Shown: positions 39,720 to 51,414, counted from the first letter of the stretch. The stretch is 64,000 nucleotides of DNA from Pyrocephalus nanus (GCA_038380795.1 CM076271.1:21405001-21469000); one strand, 5' to 3'. Translations and numbers: made by a program. Notes: generated by a model not told the origin, from the letters alone.

Positions 39720-39945
39720 ATGTTTTGTTGTCGTTGGGTTTACTTTTGGGGTTTGTTTCTTTTTTGGTTTGAGTTTTGTGTGGTTTTGGTTGGTTGGTTT
39801 AGTTTTTTTTTTTTGTGTTTTTTTTTTTTTTTTTTGTTTTGTTTTGTTTTGTTTGCTTATCTGGTTGGTTTTGTTCAGTTTTGTTGTTGCTGGTTTTTGT
39901 GTTGGCTTTTTTAATATTTTGTTTGTTTGCTTGTTTTTTCCAAAG
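39720..39945 (+). repeat. T/G-rich low-complexity tract
   Basis: Almost purely T and G on the plus strand, including TTTTG repeats near 39,835-39,855, a 13-bp T run and an 18-bp T run. It ends in a pyrimidine tract directly before the candidate acceptor at 39,945, so it may serve as a very long polypyrimidine tract. The open frames across it are compositional. Confidence 0.85.
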
Positions 39946-40042
39946 GATCTGGTATTTGAGGCTTCCAAGCTGAAGAGGAGTGAAAAATACCATGCTGCTG
40001 TGGAAGAGAAAGCAAATGAAGCACTGCATCATATACATAGTG
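39946..40042 (+). CDS. Putative internal exon encoding a charged helical segment
   Basis: Acceptor TTTTTTCCAAAG ends at 39,945 and donor GTAGGA begins at 40,043. The 97-bp block is open in phase 0: it starts DLVFEASKLKRSEKYHAAV and continues EEKANEALHHIHS before a split codon. The peptide is rich in E, K and A with a heptad-like pattern, consistent with a coiled coil or amphipathic helix. I do not recognise the family. The phase-0 start matches the phase-0 end of the block at 14,031-14,224, so they could belong to one plus-strand gene. The donor is only moderate. A degraded or chance exon is possible. Confidence 0.35.
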
Positions 40043-43000
40043 GTAGGATTTGTCAGCCATAAGGTATATAAAATTAAAACCAAATCCCTCTGGCCCAATT
40101 TCAATGGAGTCATGTTCACAGTTTGAGGGGAATTAAAATCAGGAACCATGCAAACCATAAGAAAAGGGCCCAGAGGAGAGCATAAGAATAATTCTCTTTC
40201 CCTGCATTTTCTCTAATTCTTCAGACATAGTAATGAAGTTTCTTTAGCCTATAGAACAAAGAGGAAGGTTTAGGAGGAGATGTTAAGAACCTTCAAATAT
40301 TTAAAAGACTTTTTTCTGGCTGAAAAGGTAATCCAGTTCTCATGTACCTGTAGTGCTGATGTCAGGAGGCATGAACCAAGGGGTAAAGATTTGTGAGAGA
40401 TGCAGATTAAAGCTTCATTCTGGGAGAGTACAGCAATAGAAATGCCCAACTCTCTGCATACAACCATAATCTTTTTTCCTCCAAAGCCCCCGTTTTGGTA
40501 AGCGAGCGTGAATGTGGCTATCAAATGGACTGTTTGTGTAGATTTCCACACCACGTGATCTACACTTTCCAGCAGTATGTCATATGAAGGAGTCCCAAAG
40601 CCACAGCAATGGCGGTGGGCTATAGGAATAGGGCATAAGAGGCCAAGGATACTGTCAGTCTGGTAGATGCTGTTCCTCTAATAGGGCATATCTGCTTTTA
40701 CTGCCAGGGCAACAGACGAAACAAATTGTTTAGTGCAAATACAGACTGTAACAAGTGCATAAGTCAGGTGGTTTTAATTTGTTACAGAACACTCGGGCAT
40801 CAGATTTAGGGATGAACATTCAGCACATGAAATGCAGTTCTGTTCTGTTTATCAATGCAGAGCTGCACATTCCCATCTTGGTTTTTGGTAGATGATGTAA
40901 CAATAGGTAATCTATGAGAGTGTTTTCAAAACATTTCACTTAATTGGAAGATTTATAAAATTGGGGTGGTTTTCAGGCTGCACGTGTATGTTTGTAAATG
41001 TACGTGCATGCAACTGCAACATGAATGCACTCACGTGTGGACATTCCTGTTGAACCTAATAATGATGCAGCAACTTCTTTGCTTAGAGACTCCTAGAGGA
41101 GGTGGACTTCTTCTGTGGGTGCAGTTGAATAGTTCCAAAGGCCTGTGGGAGGTGTAGTTTCGATAGCAAAAGGAATTTAGCCCCTGACTCAGGAAATACT
41201 GCATCTCCTGGCCACGAGGAAGTAAGCGTCATCCTCCTCATCGCCTGTGGGTGCTGTGACCGATAAACAATGACAAAACTGCCCAGACAAAGAGAACCAC
41301 TAAGCACAAATTTGCTTCTTGAAAACAGACCTGACAGCGATCTATTTCCTGTTCAGGGACTCTGGGGGCTTGATGGGACTAAGGCCAACACTACAACCCA
41401 TCATTTCCTTTGGGAAACATGAATGCCGGTCATAAAAGGTACAGAACAAGTTTTAAGCCGGTTTTGCTTCGTGATGCTGGGTTCCTGGAGTTGTTTCTTT
41501 TAGTCAATTGGTTCCTTTAATAAATAATCTGTGCACTTGCCTGTGACAAAAAAAGAAGGTCTCTTTCAGTTTCCCCTCAGAACGCTGTATTTTTATAGTC
41601 TTTTATTTGGTGGAAATGAATGAGCTTGTTAGAAGGGAATAGTGTGAGATCTTGCCAAGGTGTAGTCCCTAAACTCTAAACCAGTCACGTATATCTAGTT
41701 TTCTTCTGCCTGATTTAATCAGACTCTTGGAAGTTACAGTAGGCATCACCAAAAGGTTATCCTGGCTCTTTCAGGTCCGTGGAGAAATAAAGGAGGTGAG
41801 TGGGATCTGGTCTGATCTGAGCTCTGGTTTAAGGGGCTTTATCAGAAATTCTGATTCCTTAAAGCGTAAGCACTGTGTGAGAGTCTGGCTGTTGAGGAGA
41901 GAGATGGACTCCGAAGATGGATGCTTTGGTGCTCTCCTGCCTCCCAACCATTGTTCTAATTCTGCTTTAATTCTTATTTAATCTACACGGGGAAAGTGTA
42001 TACTGGGCCAGGGAGTCAAAGTGAAGCTAATCAATCCTCACTTTTTCGCCCATTTCTTTGGTGTGATTGGTGGGGGAGGCTGCTTAATGTTCTTGAATGG
42101 CAGGAATAAATTCTCTGGGTCAGTTTGCAGTGGGAGTAAAGAACAGCCTCTTAACTTTTGGTCCATATGCGTGTTAATTGCTCAGACAACAAACGATGGC
42201 TCTAAGAATATTGCTCTACTCTGCAGTGAATCCAGGTATTTTCAGTCCAGCTGCTTTAGGCCAGGCTGCAGTTTTATGGCCTCTTGTCCATCAAGCCAAC
42301 AGCTCCCTGTCACCTGTGCACTTTCTCTGCTCCACTTTGTGAGAAGAGGGGAAATACAGTTCATTAAGGAGATAGATAGAAGGCACTAAAAGTGTCTGAA
42401 GTTTAAATTCAACCCTTCCTAAATTCAATCTGCTGGAGTCAGGGAGGAGGAGGAGGGTGCAAGGACCAGCGCAGGATCAGAGACCACCGAGGCTCATCCG
42501 GGGAGGGTCTGCAGGAGCCCAGTGCCACAGCTGAGGGCACTCCCCAGGGACTCCCAGATCCTGACATCTCTGCCCAGGTAAGGAAAGCTGACACCTTTGC
42601 ACGGCTGTGCCGTGCCAAAGCACGCTCCTCTCCAAAACCCAGCAACTAGGGAAAACATCTGGGGAGCAACGGGAAGAAAAGCTGCTGATTGAATTCACAG
42701 GTGGGTTTTCAAATGCATTTTATCCAGGCCAGGATTTCACTGGAGTGTCATCAGCTCCTTGGGAATTGCTTGAAGGTAGGATTGAACTTTATTCTGCCCT
42801 TCCTGTCCTTTCCCCCTGCAGCCGAAGCGTCGGCTCTGTGTCATGCAGGGCTACAGCTGCCAAGGCCAAGCTCTCAGAGTGTTTGGGAATTAAAGTGGGA
42901 GACCTTCCTCTGCAAGAGTTTGATTTGCTTTGGCATCCCTCAGAATCTCCATCATATTTGATATGGAATCCCTCAGAGGGGTTTATCTCCACATAAGGCC

Positions 43001-44404
43001 TGAATATGCCAGTAAGTTTCAGCTGGGAGAAAGGAGCTTCTGGTTTTTCCATCTGATGTGTCACATGCATTGTTAAAGTTTTTAGCTAAAATCTCAGCCA
43101 GCTGTTCCAGAGCTCAGGTTAAAGGACGATTGCCACAGCCAGCTCACTTCTGCAGCACTTTATCAGGAAGGCTGGCAAGCCACAGGATTTCAGCTGCCTT
43201 AGGCTTGGAAACAAGCCTCTGTTTTAGAAGCTTTCAGGCAACTACTCCAATGGAGTTCTCCTGAGATCCAGCCTGTCCATGGCAGCTTCCCATCCATCCT
43301 GGGAAACTGGGCAGGGACCCCACTAAGTGCTCTCTGCACTGGGCACAGCTTTTCTCCCTGGAGAGGTGCTCCAGCAGCACTTGGCAGTGAGTGCTGGGGG
43401 TTAATCCATAGGAATAGTTACATCTGTGATCACTGCCGGGCTCTTTGCAGGCCTGAATTTTCCACTAATGGGAGATGAGCCTCTGGAATTGTCCCTTCCA
43501 GCACAGCAGCTGGGGTTTGTCCTAGTCCATGTAGGAATGGATTGATCCTGATTGTTGGACTATGGAGTCTCTAAAGTGCTGGATTATGGAAAGCAGACAA
43601 GAAAATGGATAAACCCCTCATGTGACCCGGTGACTTTTGGGCAGGCCTTGGGAATTTGCAGAGGGTACATTCTGGAAGAGGAGCCACTGCTGCCCTTCCC
43701 AGAGAAGTACAGGAAAGGCAACCCAGAGTGTGAGGCTTATAAAGGAATTGGCACCACGCCTGGAAATGTTTCCAGTGCTGCTGTTTCTTTTTTTCCCACT
43801 CTTGGCCAAGGCTGGCCGTGCCGTTGGTTCCCAGAGCGAGGGGGGTTTTCTTGGATTGTTGGGATTGCACTGAACAAGTCTCCTGGGTGTTTGGGGGATG
43901 TGTGGTCTCTTTTCTCCTGAATGGAAGATGGGGGGGGGGGGAAGGGGGACAGTCCTGATAGTGGCAGAGACATGGGAACAGCCCACTTCCAGGAAGGACT
44001 GTGGTGCCCAGCTTGTGGTTTGCACCCTAAAGTGGTCTTTCCTGTTACTTCTACTTTAGAGCCTGTTGAAATGCTGGTATAGATTTGGGAAGAGCCAAGT
44101 TAGCTGGAGCTGTGAGGTTTTTCCTGCCCAAAATCCATGGGGATGTTTTGCCTGGCTTTCCCAAGTGGAAGCAAGGGCCTTGGAGTCATTGCATCCCCTG
44201 GAAAACCAGGTCAGGAGGGTTCATCTGACTCTGCCCTGACCTGTGTCTTCCAGGGACCCTCCTGCTGTTCTGGATCTTCCTGGGAGAGGACATTCCCATG
44301 CCTGCTTTTTAGACAAGAAATGCCAAATGAACTAAGTCAGTCCCATCCTGTCTGAGCTGTGCCAGTGGTGAGGTGTGAGGGGGAACACCTCGTTCTGCAC
44401 TTTG
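40043..44404. other. Non-coding stretch leading into the GC-rich segment
   Basis: AT-rich to about 41.7 kb, then progressively richer in GC. An isolated good donor (CTCTGCCCAG followed by GTAAGG) lies at about 42,568-42,583 and an acceptor-like CCTTTCCCCCTGCAG near 42,808-42,822, but neither bounds a recognisable peptide. A guanine run of 12 is near 43,931. I looked here for FGF5 exon 1 or 2 and did not find them. Confidence 0.45.
42661..42736 (+). repeat. Dispersed duplicate, copy B (partner at 38,439-38,510)
   Basis: Same block as copy A, with GAAAAGCTGCTGATTGAA followed by an extra TTCA-type insertion before CAGGTGGG and then GCATTTTATCCAGGCC. Same orientation as copy A, 4.2 kb away. It lies in the GC-richer segment upstream of the FGF5 exon. 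Confidence 0.75.
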
Positions 44405-44740
44405 AGACATTGACTACCTCTTGACTACCTCAAGTTTACTGTCAAAACCTTCCCCGCTTGTCCACCACTGCCAGCCTCGTAATTACCTCCAGGTCTTCAT
44501 TCTCTACTGTGGAGAAGACAGCTTCAAGTTTTACTCCCAGATTATTCCTGTGTGTCCACATCTGATTAGCCCAGTTGACCTCATAATGTACATTCTCTCT
44601 TCTACAGATTACCTCAGATTTTACCCACAAAAATTTTCCCTACCATCCCATTACTGACTGCCTGAGTTTACCTTAAAGTGGTCATTCTCTCCTCTACAGA
44701 TTAGATCAAGTTTTACCCCCCAAATTTTCCTTCCTCTGTG
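44405..44740. repeat. Degenerate tandem repeat, about 93-bp period, about 4 copies
   Basis: The marker CATTCTCT recurs at 44,498, 44,591 and 44,683 (spacings 93 and 92). Each is followed by a TACAGATTA- or GACAGCTTCAAG-like block, then a TTTTAC(C/T)C stretch and an AATTTTCC- or ATTATTCC-like block. A fourth, more diverged copy precedes them (GACTACCTCAAGTTTACTG near 44,424). Copies differ by many substitutions, so the array is old. No coding potential. Confidence 0.75.
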
Positions 44741-46346
44741 TTCTCATTACTTTTTTTAATCCACACCCAGCACAGCCCACCTTGGGGAAGGTCCAGCTGC
44801 TCATTCCCAACCACAAGCAAACATCCAGTGCCAGTGTCTGTCAGCCCCTGCTGCCTCTGCCCTTAACCCCTGGCACCTGGAGGCATGTGGCACCCCTGGA
44901 TTGACTCGGTGCCCACAAACCGCGAATGCCACCGTCAGGTTCCTCTGTCCACCAAGGGCACACCACCCAGGAGGGACATTTCTCCCCGTCTCCCTCACGG
45001 ACCTCCACATCCAATTCAGGGAACACCAACTTAGCTCTGGGCTGGGAAACAAGGGAGTGACAAGAAACGTCATTAAATCATTCCAGCCTCAATGGTGCCC
45101 AGGCCTGGGAGAAAGCCCTTGCCACCACCCTCTTGGATTCTTCTTTCCTCTTGCTTGCCTTGCTCCCAGCTTTGGAAGGTTTGTCTCAGGCTGCATTTCA
45201 TGGCTGCTCAGGGCAGACATCTCGTGGCCAGCCTGGTGCTGATAGCTGGACAGAGCAAAGCTGGTATTAGACAAGCAGTGACTCCCATATTTGTGCTTCA
45301 CTTGAAAAGCAAACATCTCTGTGCTGTTTGACAGCTCACCTTCACAAAGATGCAAAGGCTTTTCCCCTCAGGGTAGCAATTCTTTCCAGAAAAAGATTTA
45401 TTGTGTCCTGGTGTTTTACCTAATTATTCTACTGAAACTCATTTCTTCTCTCCCTCAAGCTTCAGGGACTTGCTGGTGCTGGGTGTGCAACAGAGGAAGC
45501 GCTGGGGGGGATGGAATACCCAGCTCGAGTTACTCCTGCAAGTGCACATCCACCCCCGGGTCAGAGAGTCAGAGGTGTTTCCTGCACACCAGACACCACA
45601 GCCCCAGGCACCAGGAGCCTGCAGATGCTCTGCATTGCAATCCACAGCCTCCCTCAATCCTGCATGGGAAAACAAAGGGATTTTTCCTCCTTAGGGAGGA
45701 AAATACACAACAGCAAGTGCTGTCCCAGGTGAGCTGGCCCTCAATTAGGAGTTTAAAACGCCTTCTGCGTGGTTACAAAGTGCCACAAGGGGTTTGATTT
45801 TGTACTCCATCGGTGGTTTCAGAGCCAAAGTGCTCAGCAATGCCATCCCAGTTGTTTGGAGGCGCTGCTGTGGAATTGGGCTAGGGACGCTGCTGGGGCT
45901 GCGGGTGCCATGGCCACCGTCAGGTTAAAGCGTGGCAGTGGGCTCTGGAGGGGCTGCTGGAAGCTGCAGCCCGGGGTCCCAAGGCTGTGGGTGCACAGCT
46001 GGAATGTTAGGCTCTGGTCTTGTGTTTTGGAATGCTTTTTTTGGAGGGAAGGGAAGGGTGCTGCTGGAGCAGGACAGGACAGAAGGAAAGGGTGCTGCTG
46101 GGGTGGTCCAAGCCTTTTATTTTCAAGGAAGCTCCAAACTGGGTGGCAATCAGCTCCTGAAGTGTCTGTGTTGGGGGTTTTCCAAATGGTTGGTTACCCA
46201 GCGCCCTTGACATGAGTGTCCTGTGTTTCCACCCACCCCTTTAGACTCGCTTTTGGGAGACAGACAAACCCAGCAAGCATCAAGGGTGGGGGTGAAGGAC
46301 AGGGAACGGCAGCTCTTGGCTAACGCTGTCCCCACTGTCCCCACAG
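44741..46346. other. GC-richer sequence upstream of FGF5 exon 3, no further exon found
   Basis: This is the immediate intron (or breakpoint-bounded flank) before the FGF5 exon. It is GC-richer than the flanking AT-rich DNA. Several open frames of 75-160 codons exist on both strands but none resembles the FGF5 core (the conserved GIRGVFSNKFLAM-type segment of exon 2 is not seen). It ends in the acceptor tract CTGTCCCCACTGTCCCCACAG. Confidence 0.5.
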
Positions 46347-46688
46347 GCCCGGTTCCCAGCAGACTGCCATTTCCGGGAGTGCTTCCAGGAGAACAGCTAC
46401 AACACCTACGCCTCAGCCGTGCACCGCAGCCCACGCTCGGGGTGCCAGTGGTACGTGGCCCTCAACAAGCGGGGCAAAGCCAAGAGGGGCTGCAGCCCCC
46501 GTGCCCGGCCCCAGCATGTCTCCACACACTTCCTGCCTCGCTTCTGGCAGCCACAGCCCCCTGAGCTCACCTTCACCGTCGCCCTCCCAGAGAAGAAGCC
46601 CCCGCTGCCGAAGCCAAAGGTTGCCCCATCCCCACCTCGGAAGAACGCTGGCCCCATCAAGTACCGGCTGAAGTTCCGCTTTGGGTAG
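46347..46688 (+). CDS. FGF5: Fibroblast growth factor 5, terminal coding exon (exon 3)
   Basis: FGF5 is a secreted, heparin-binding ligand of FGF receptors; in mammals it ends the hair growth phase. The exon follows a perfect acceptor (CCCCACTGTCCCCACAG) at 46,346 and is open for 113 codons to TAG at 46,686-46,688. Diagnostic FGF5 features are in order: the [19 protein letters not shown] block, [18 protein letters not shown], the STHFLPRF heparin-binding end of the beta-trefoil, and the FGF5-specific tail with [13 protein letters not shown] and the C-terminal KYRLKFRFG. Length matches the mammalian last exon closely and there is no frameshift. Oddities: very high GC at third codon positions, unlike the AT-rich flanks, and substitutions such as ERF to ECF and REWYV to CQWYV compared with the mammalian protein as I recall it. 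Exons 1 and 2 were not found upstream. It is either a living but diverged FGF5 or a displaced partial copy. Confidence 0.95.
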   Translation, partial: ARFPADCHFRECFQENSYNTYASAVHRSPRSGCQWYVALNKRGKAKRGCSPRARPQHVSTHFLPRFWQPQPPELTFTVALPEKKPPLPKPKVAPSPPRKNAGPIKYRLKFRFG

Positions 46689-48030
46689 TGCCACGGTGGG
46701 GACCCCGGTGCTGGAGAGACTGGGCAGCTTTTGGGGCTGACCCCACGGGACGTCTGCGTCCCCCTCCCCAGATGGACACAGGAGATCTCCAGGTCTTCTC
46801 TTCACCGCCCGAGCCGGGTGGCATCTCCAGAGGTGTGTGTTGGGATGACACAGCTTGGGCTTTCCAAAGAGTATTCCTGTGGTGAACTGAAAACACTGCA
46901 TGGACCTCGGGTTAGTGTTCTGATGCCGAAAGATGCAGAAAGGTACCTCTCCAGCGAACGTATTTTTTTACCTTGTTTTCACTAGTGACTTCTTTGACAA
47001 TCATTTTCATACGAGAGATGCTCAGAGCCAAGCGGCTTTGTTTGTTTTTCTTGCATCTCTTTCTTGCTGCACTTTTTCCTCCAACCTTACCTCAGACACC
47101 GGATATCCAGGTCTGCCCCTTCCTCTTCTCCTACAAATCAGCTCCTCCCTTCCACCCTGAAAGAGCAAAACCAAACTCTGCAAATTCAATCCCCTGGTGG
47201 TGCAAGGGCGGTGGTTATTAAAACTCCTTGTTGGCAATAATAGACACATGTATGTATTTTTGAAGGGTTGCAGGCTTGGGAAGGGCAGCTGTTTGCAGCT
47301 CCGCTCCTGGGGTGTCTCCCGTTCTTCCCTGAACAACCGGAGGAGCGAGTCTACTTCTGTCCCTCCAAGTATGGATTTGATGTCTGTGTTTAAATTACCT
47401 TTGCCCTGGTGCTGGGGCATAGCTGTTGCCTGGCAGAGCCCCTCCACACCCCTGCTCCCTGGAGACAGGGACACCTGTGGTCCCTGGGTGCCCACTGGTT
47501 TCTTGCAACAGTTTTTGCTGCTGATTTATTTTACCATTCACAATACATTTGCAGAGGTGGGGATCAAGGATTTTATTTTACAGTGAGCGTGGTGAGGTGG
47601 CAATAATACTGTTACAACTGCTTGTCCCTTTGGAAGTGTTTCCCCCTCCCCGGGTTGCCAGTGTTTCTCTGTGTGATGTACTCTGTGTACACTGTGCGTA
47701 TGGAGTTTGTAATCAGTCTTTAGCTGAGCTGCTGTGGGTACAGAAAACAGTAGCGTCGAACCTCACCGGTGAAGCCTTAATAGGAGCCCAGGTGGGCTCA
47801 CGTGGGCAGAACCCCTCCAGACTTGAGCTGCCAGCGTCTGGCAGCAACAATGAGGGTGAGCGGCAGGGCTGAGCCTCTTCTCCAAATGTCATTGTGCTAC
47901 AAATGACTGTTTGCACTGAGATCACATTTTTTTGCCTGTCATCCTTCTGGGCAGCCCCTGCTCCACGTATGGGGATGGATGGACCTGCCGGAATAAAAGA
48001 GTTGTGTTTCATTTTATAACCTGGTTGTGT
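46689..48030 (+). other. FGF5: FGF5 3' untranslated region (inferred)
   Basis: Non-coding sequence after the stop codon. A weak ATTAAA lies at 47,217-47,222, and a strong AATAAA at 47,992-47,997 is followed by a GT-rich downstream element (GAGTTGTG, GGTTGTGTAATC, then TGTCTGTCTGTG). A 3' end about 10-30 bases after 47,997 would give a 3' UTR of about 1.3 kb. The extent is inference from these signals only. Confidence 0.55.
47992..47997 (+). terminator. AATAAA polyadenylation signal, probable FGF5 3' end
   Basis: Canonical hexamer in GGAATAAAAGAG context with a GT/T-rich downstream region within 40 bases. It is the best signal between the FGF5 stop codon and the next CpG island. Confidence 0.6.
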
Positions 48031-51000
48031 AATCTCTTGTCTGTCTGTGCCTTCTTTTCTTCTCCTGAAGGAGAAACAAGTGCTGCTGAGTTGGCTCTGT
48101 GTGTTTTTGCCTGGGGTCTGGTCAGCGCAGTGTCGGCAATGGGGTGAAGCGCAGCCCACGCTCCCTGTGCCGTGTTCTGCAAACTGTGCACTGGGACATC
48201 CTTCCTGATGGCTCCTCTGGGGCAGGTGTTTGGATCTGGATCACGACAAGGTACAGGTGAGGATTTGGATCGCAGCAGGGTCAGGTGAATATGGGCCATG
48301 TACCCCTGGTCACTTCCAGCCAGACAGCCTGACTGCGGATGTACGAAATGCAAATGCTGCTGCTGCTGCTGCTGGGCCATTCAGCAGGTGGGCACCATCA
48401 GGTATAATTAGTGCTCAGGTCACCTCAGTGAACTAACGGAATGAAAATTTTGCAGGTGCCATCCTCAGCACCACCCAGGCAGGTGCCTGGAGTTCTCTGG
48501 GCAGGTAAGAGAGAAGGGAACGTGCTGGACACTTGCTACTGCTGCCTCCCCTCAGAGGCAAAAGGTATTGTTTTAATTTTTTTTTTAATAGAAAATTCTT
48601 ACGGATAACTATGACCATAAAAAAAAAAAAAAAAAAAAAAAAAAAGAGTAGAGCTTTACTGTTAGAATAGTAATTAAAACATCGCTGTGTTGCAGCAAAG
48701 AGGTCTGTACCAGGCAGAGAGCAGCCCCAGCAAAGAGATTAGGGTCAGGAACCCAACAAACACACCCTGTTCCTTTTGAGCACCCTTCGGCAAGAGAATT
48801 CACTAGGTTTGCTTATCAGGAGGGGACTGAAGGCCTTACAATACGGTAAATGTTTCTGTTAAATTTAAAACCTTCCAGTGGACAACTTGAGGAGCTTGTA
48901 AGGAATAAAGCTAACTTGTTCAGGGTGCTTCTTGCATTTCAAAAGTGATTTCCCTGGTGGCTTACTCTTATTTACAAGTGCTGATTGCATTTAAGCCTTC
49001 CTGACTCCTGCTTTTGCTTTGTGGCACTGGCCAGCCCCTGCCCTGAGTAGGACAGGGAGCCCCGAGCCTCCTGATCCCTGCTCCCTGGGCAAGCGTCCCC
49101 TCCTGCCCTTGGGCAGGCTGGTAGGAGCAGTGCTGCTGCAGAAGCAATGGGGGGGGGGGTCTGCTCTGTGTTGTGACTTTGAGGGAGGCAGAACTTCTGT
49201 GATGGCCCAGAAAGAAGGCTCCAGCTTTGCAGCTCTGAGTGTGCCATAAATCATCCTGTCAGCCACTCCTGTTTCCAGTGAATAAATCCCAGTGGATTTA
49301 TCCTCTTGGCTTCAAGCACTGGGGCACTAATTGCTGGACTGTTAAGCAGACTTCTCTACTTATTTTGCGTAAAAGCTCTTGGTCTTGTCTTTACATCTTG
49401 CTGTATACAGAGGGAAAACCTGCTGGGAAAACGAACAGAGACAGGGGCTCTCCTGCCTCTCTTTTTGGGGAGCTGAGGGCAGCGGGCCATGCTAGGGAAG
49501 GGGCTCTGCATTTGGGGATGTGGGGAGGTCTGGCTGCTGGCAGCAAGCAAGGGGGTGGGGCTGGCTGGGGGGCCTGTGTGTGGGACCAGTGGCCTCTCTG
49601 GGGGACAGAATCCTGGAGCAGGCAGAGCAGCACTGGGATGAGCTGAGTGGTGGGTGGACTCCCGAGAGCCAGGATGCAAGAGGATAACACAGGTCTGTGA
49701 AGTTCTCTGCCCCAGGACACCAGCGTAGTGCCTCTGAGCTCTTTGTCAGCAGGGCTAAAAAGGGCACTATTACTCCCTGTGGACCGATAGCCCAAAGTCG
49801 TCTTTCTTCTCTCTCATTCCCATTCTGACTCCTCTTTTCCTGCAGTCTTGCCTGTGGCTTAGGCAGAGCACGAGGGGGTCGCTGGAACCTCAGCTCACAC
49901 TACGATGGGAGCAGCATTGGAAAAAACCTCCGAGGCTCCCGTGAGGCCCGGACAGCGTGTTTGCTCTGCAGAGCTGGTGTTGGAGCCCAGCCGGGAGCCT
50001 TCAGGCTGTGCTGCCCAGGCTGCAGTGATGGGGTGCTCCCCTGGGAGTAACCCCAAACTGAGTTGAGCAGCCGAGGGGTAGCCGTGCCTTAGTGTGAGGA
50101 GCTGCACGTTGTGAGGGGTTGGAAGGCATGCTGGGATTTTTTGGGGGCTTTTTCTTGCTTTTCTCTTCTCCGTTTTGACCAGTGTGGTGCTGGGGAAAAA
50201 AAGCTAGAAAGAAAACCAGTTGAAGGGAACTGTCACCTTCAGAGGAGGCGCAAATCCTCCTGGAGCTGAGGAAGAGGATGAGGGGAGTCCAGCATAGTGC
50301 GGTGAGCTGCCACTTGCCCCCAAGGCCCTTCTTTTGGAGGCATTTGTTGACTTTCTGAAATAAAAAAAAGCCTCCCTATCATCTTGTTTGCAACCCTAAC
50401 AGCCACCCCTGCAGGTATGTGTCATGTTCCAGACCCCCAGAGGGATTTGTGTATGTCCTGTGCTGGTGGATGCAGGACATCCTTTAGCAGAAGGGAGAGG
50501 ATTTGGGGAGGAGCTGTCAAGCTTGGGTGCGTCAGAAAACCCCCTTTGCCCCCCAACTTTGTGCACCCCCCAGATATCCTTTCTCCTCTCTTTTCTCCAC
50601 CCCTTTCCTCCTCTCCTCTTCTTGACCCCTGTTTTCCCTCTGCCTTGAACTCCCCATCTTGTACCCACCCTCCCTCTCTTTATTTCTGCCTTTGGGGGTG
50701 AGTAAAAAGGGGTGGGGGAGTCCAGGGGTGAGGAGGTCATCAGGGGCATCCCGATGCCCAGCAGGTGAGTGGGGGATGAGAGGGGTCATATGGAGTCCTC
50801 CCCGAAAAGGGAGGCTAAGCCCAAAAATGCCTGAAAATTTAAAAGTTACCATCTCTCTTTTTTTCTATCTATTGAAATGCTAACTGACATATACATTGAC
50901 TTCAAAAGAGAGCTCCGTCTCTACTTTATTCTATCCAGGATCTTGTAGTGTAAGAAATGCAGGATACAGAAGGAGGGGGGGGCTTTGAAAGCAGGACGAA
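48031..51000. other. Moderately GC-rich non-coding stretch with simple repeats
   Basis: Holds a (TGC)n microsatellite at 48,355-48,374 (six to seven units), a run of about 26 adenines near 48,619-48,644 and a G run near 49,150. Open frames on both strands between 49 and 50.9 kb are in low-complexity purine/pyrimidine-skewed sequence and lack family signatures. No gene recognised. Confidence 0.5.
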
Positions 51001-51414
51001 TGAAGCTCCAAGGCGCGTGCCAGTGCGAGGACGGCAGGCAGAGCTCTGGGTCGTGGCTTTGCCGGCCGCTCTCCCTTTCCCCAGGGGGCTCTCGAGGATC
51101 GCTGCTGCCGCCTGCGGGCGGCGCGCGGTACTGCAGGGAAAGCCGCGCGGCGAGCCGGATGCAGCCCCGTGGAACTGCGCTGCTGCAGCGAGTCTGGCCA
51201 GGCGCCCGTTCCCTGGCGGCATGTCCGGCTGGCGCCGGCAGCAAGGGAAGGGCCGGCGGGCCGGGGCTTTGGCCAGATTATGGTACTTTTGCCCCGCTTA
51301 TCCTGCCGTGAGTCGCTTTGAGCTTTCCCCGGAGCCTGTGCCATTACGGTCAGCACGGGGGAACGAGGAAAAGCCAAATATGCCTTAACGTTCTCTGCCC
51401 CGCAGGACGCCGTG

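Noticed and set aside
39720..39945. Open frames across the T/G-rich tract
   Set aside because: Low-complexity sequence with no amino-acid diversity; only the block after 39,945 has exon character.
41153..41547. Possible further LTR (TGTAGTTTCG ... CTGTGACA with CATAAAAGG and AATAAATAA inside)
   Set aside because: No target-site duplication and no inverted terminal match could be found.
41780..41800. Possible micro-exon (CTCTTTCAG ... GTGAGT)
   Set aside because: Only 21 bp with no supporting protein context; chance pairing of splice-like signals is likely.
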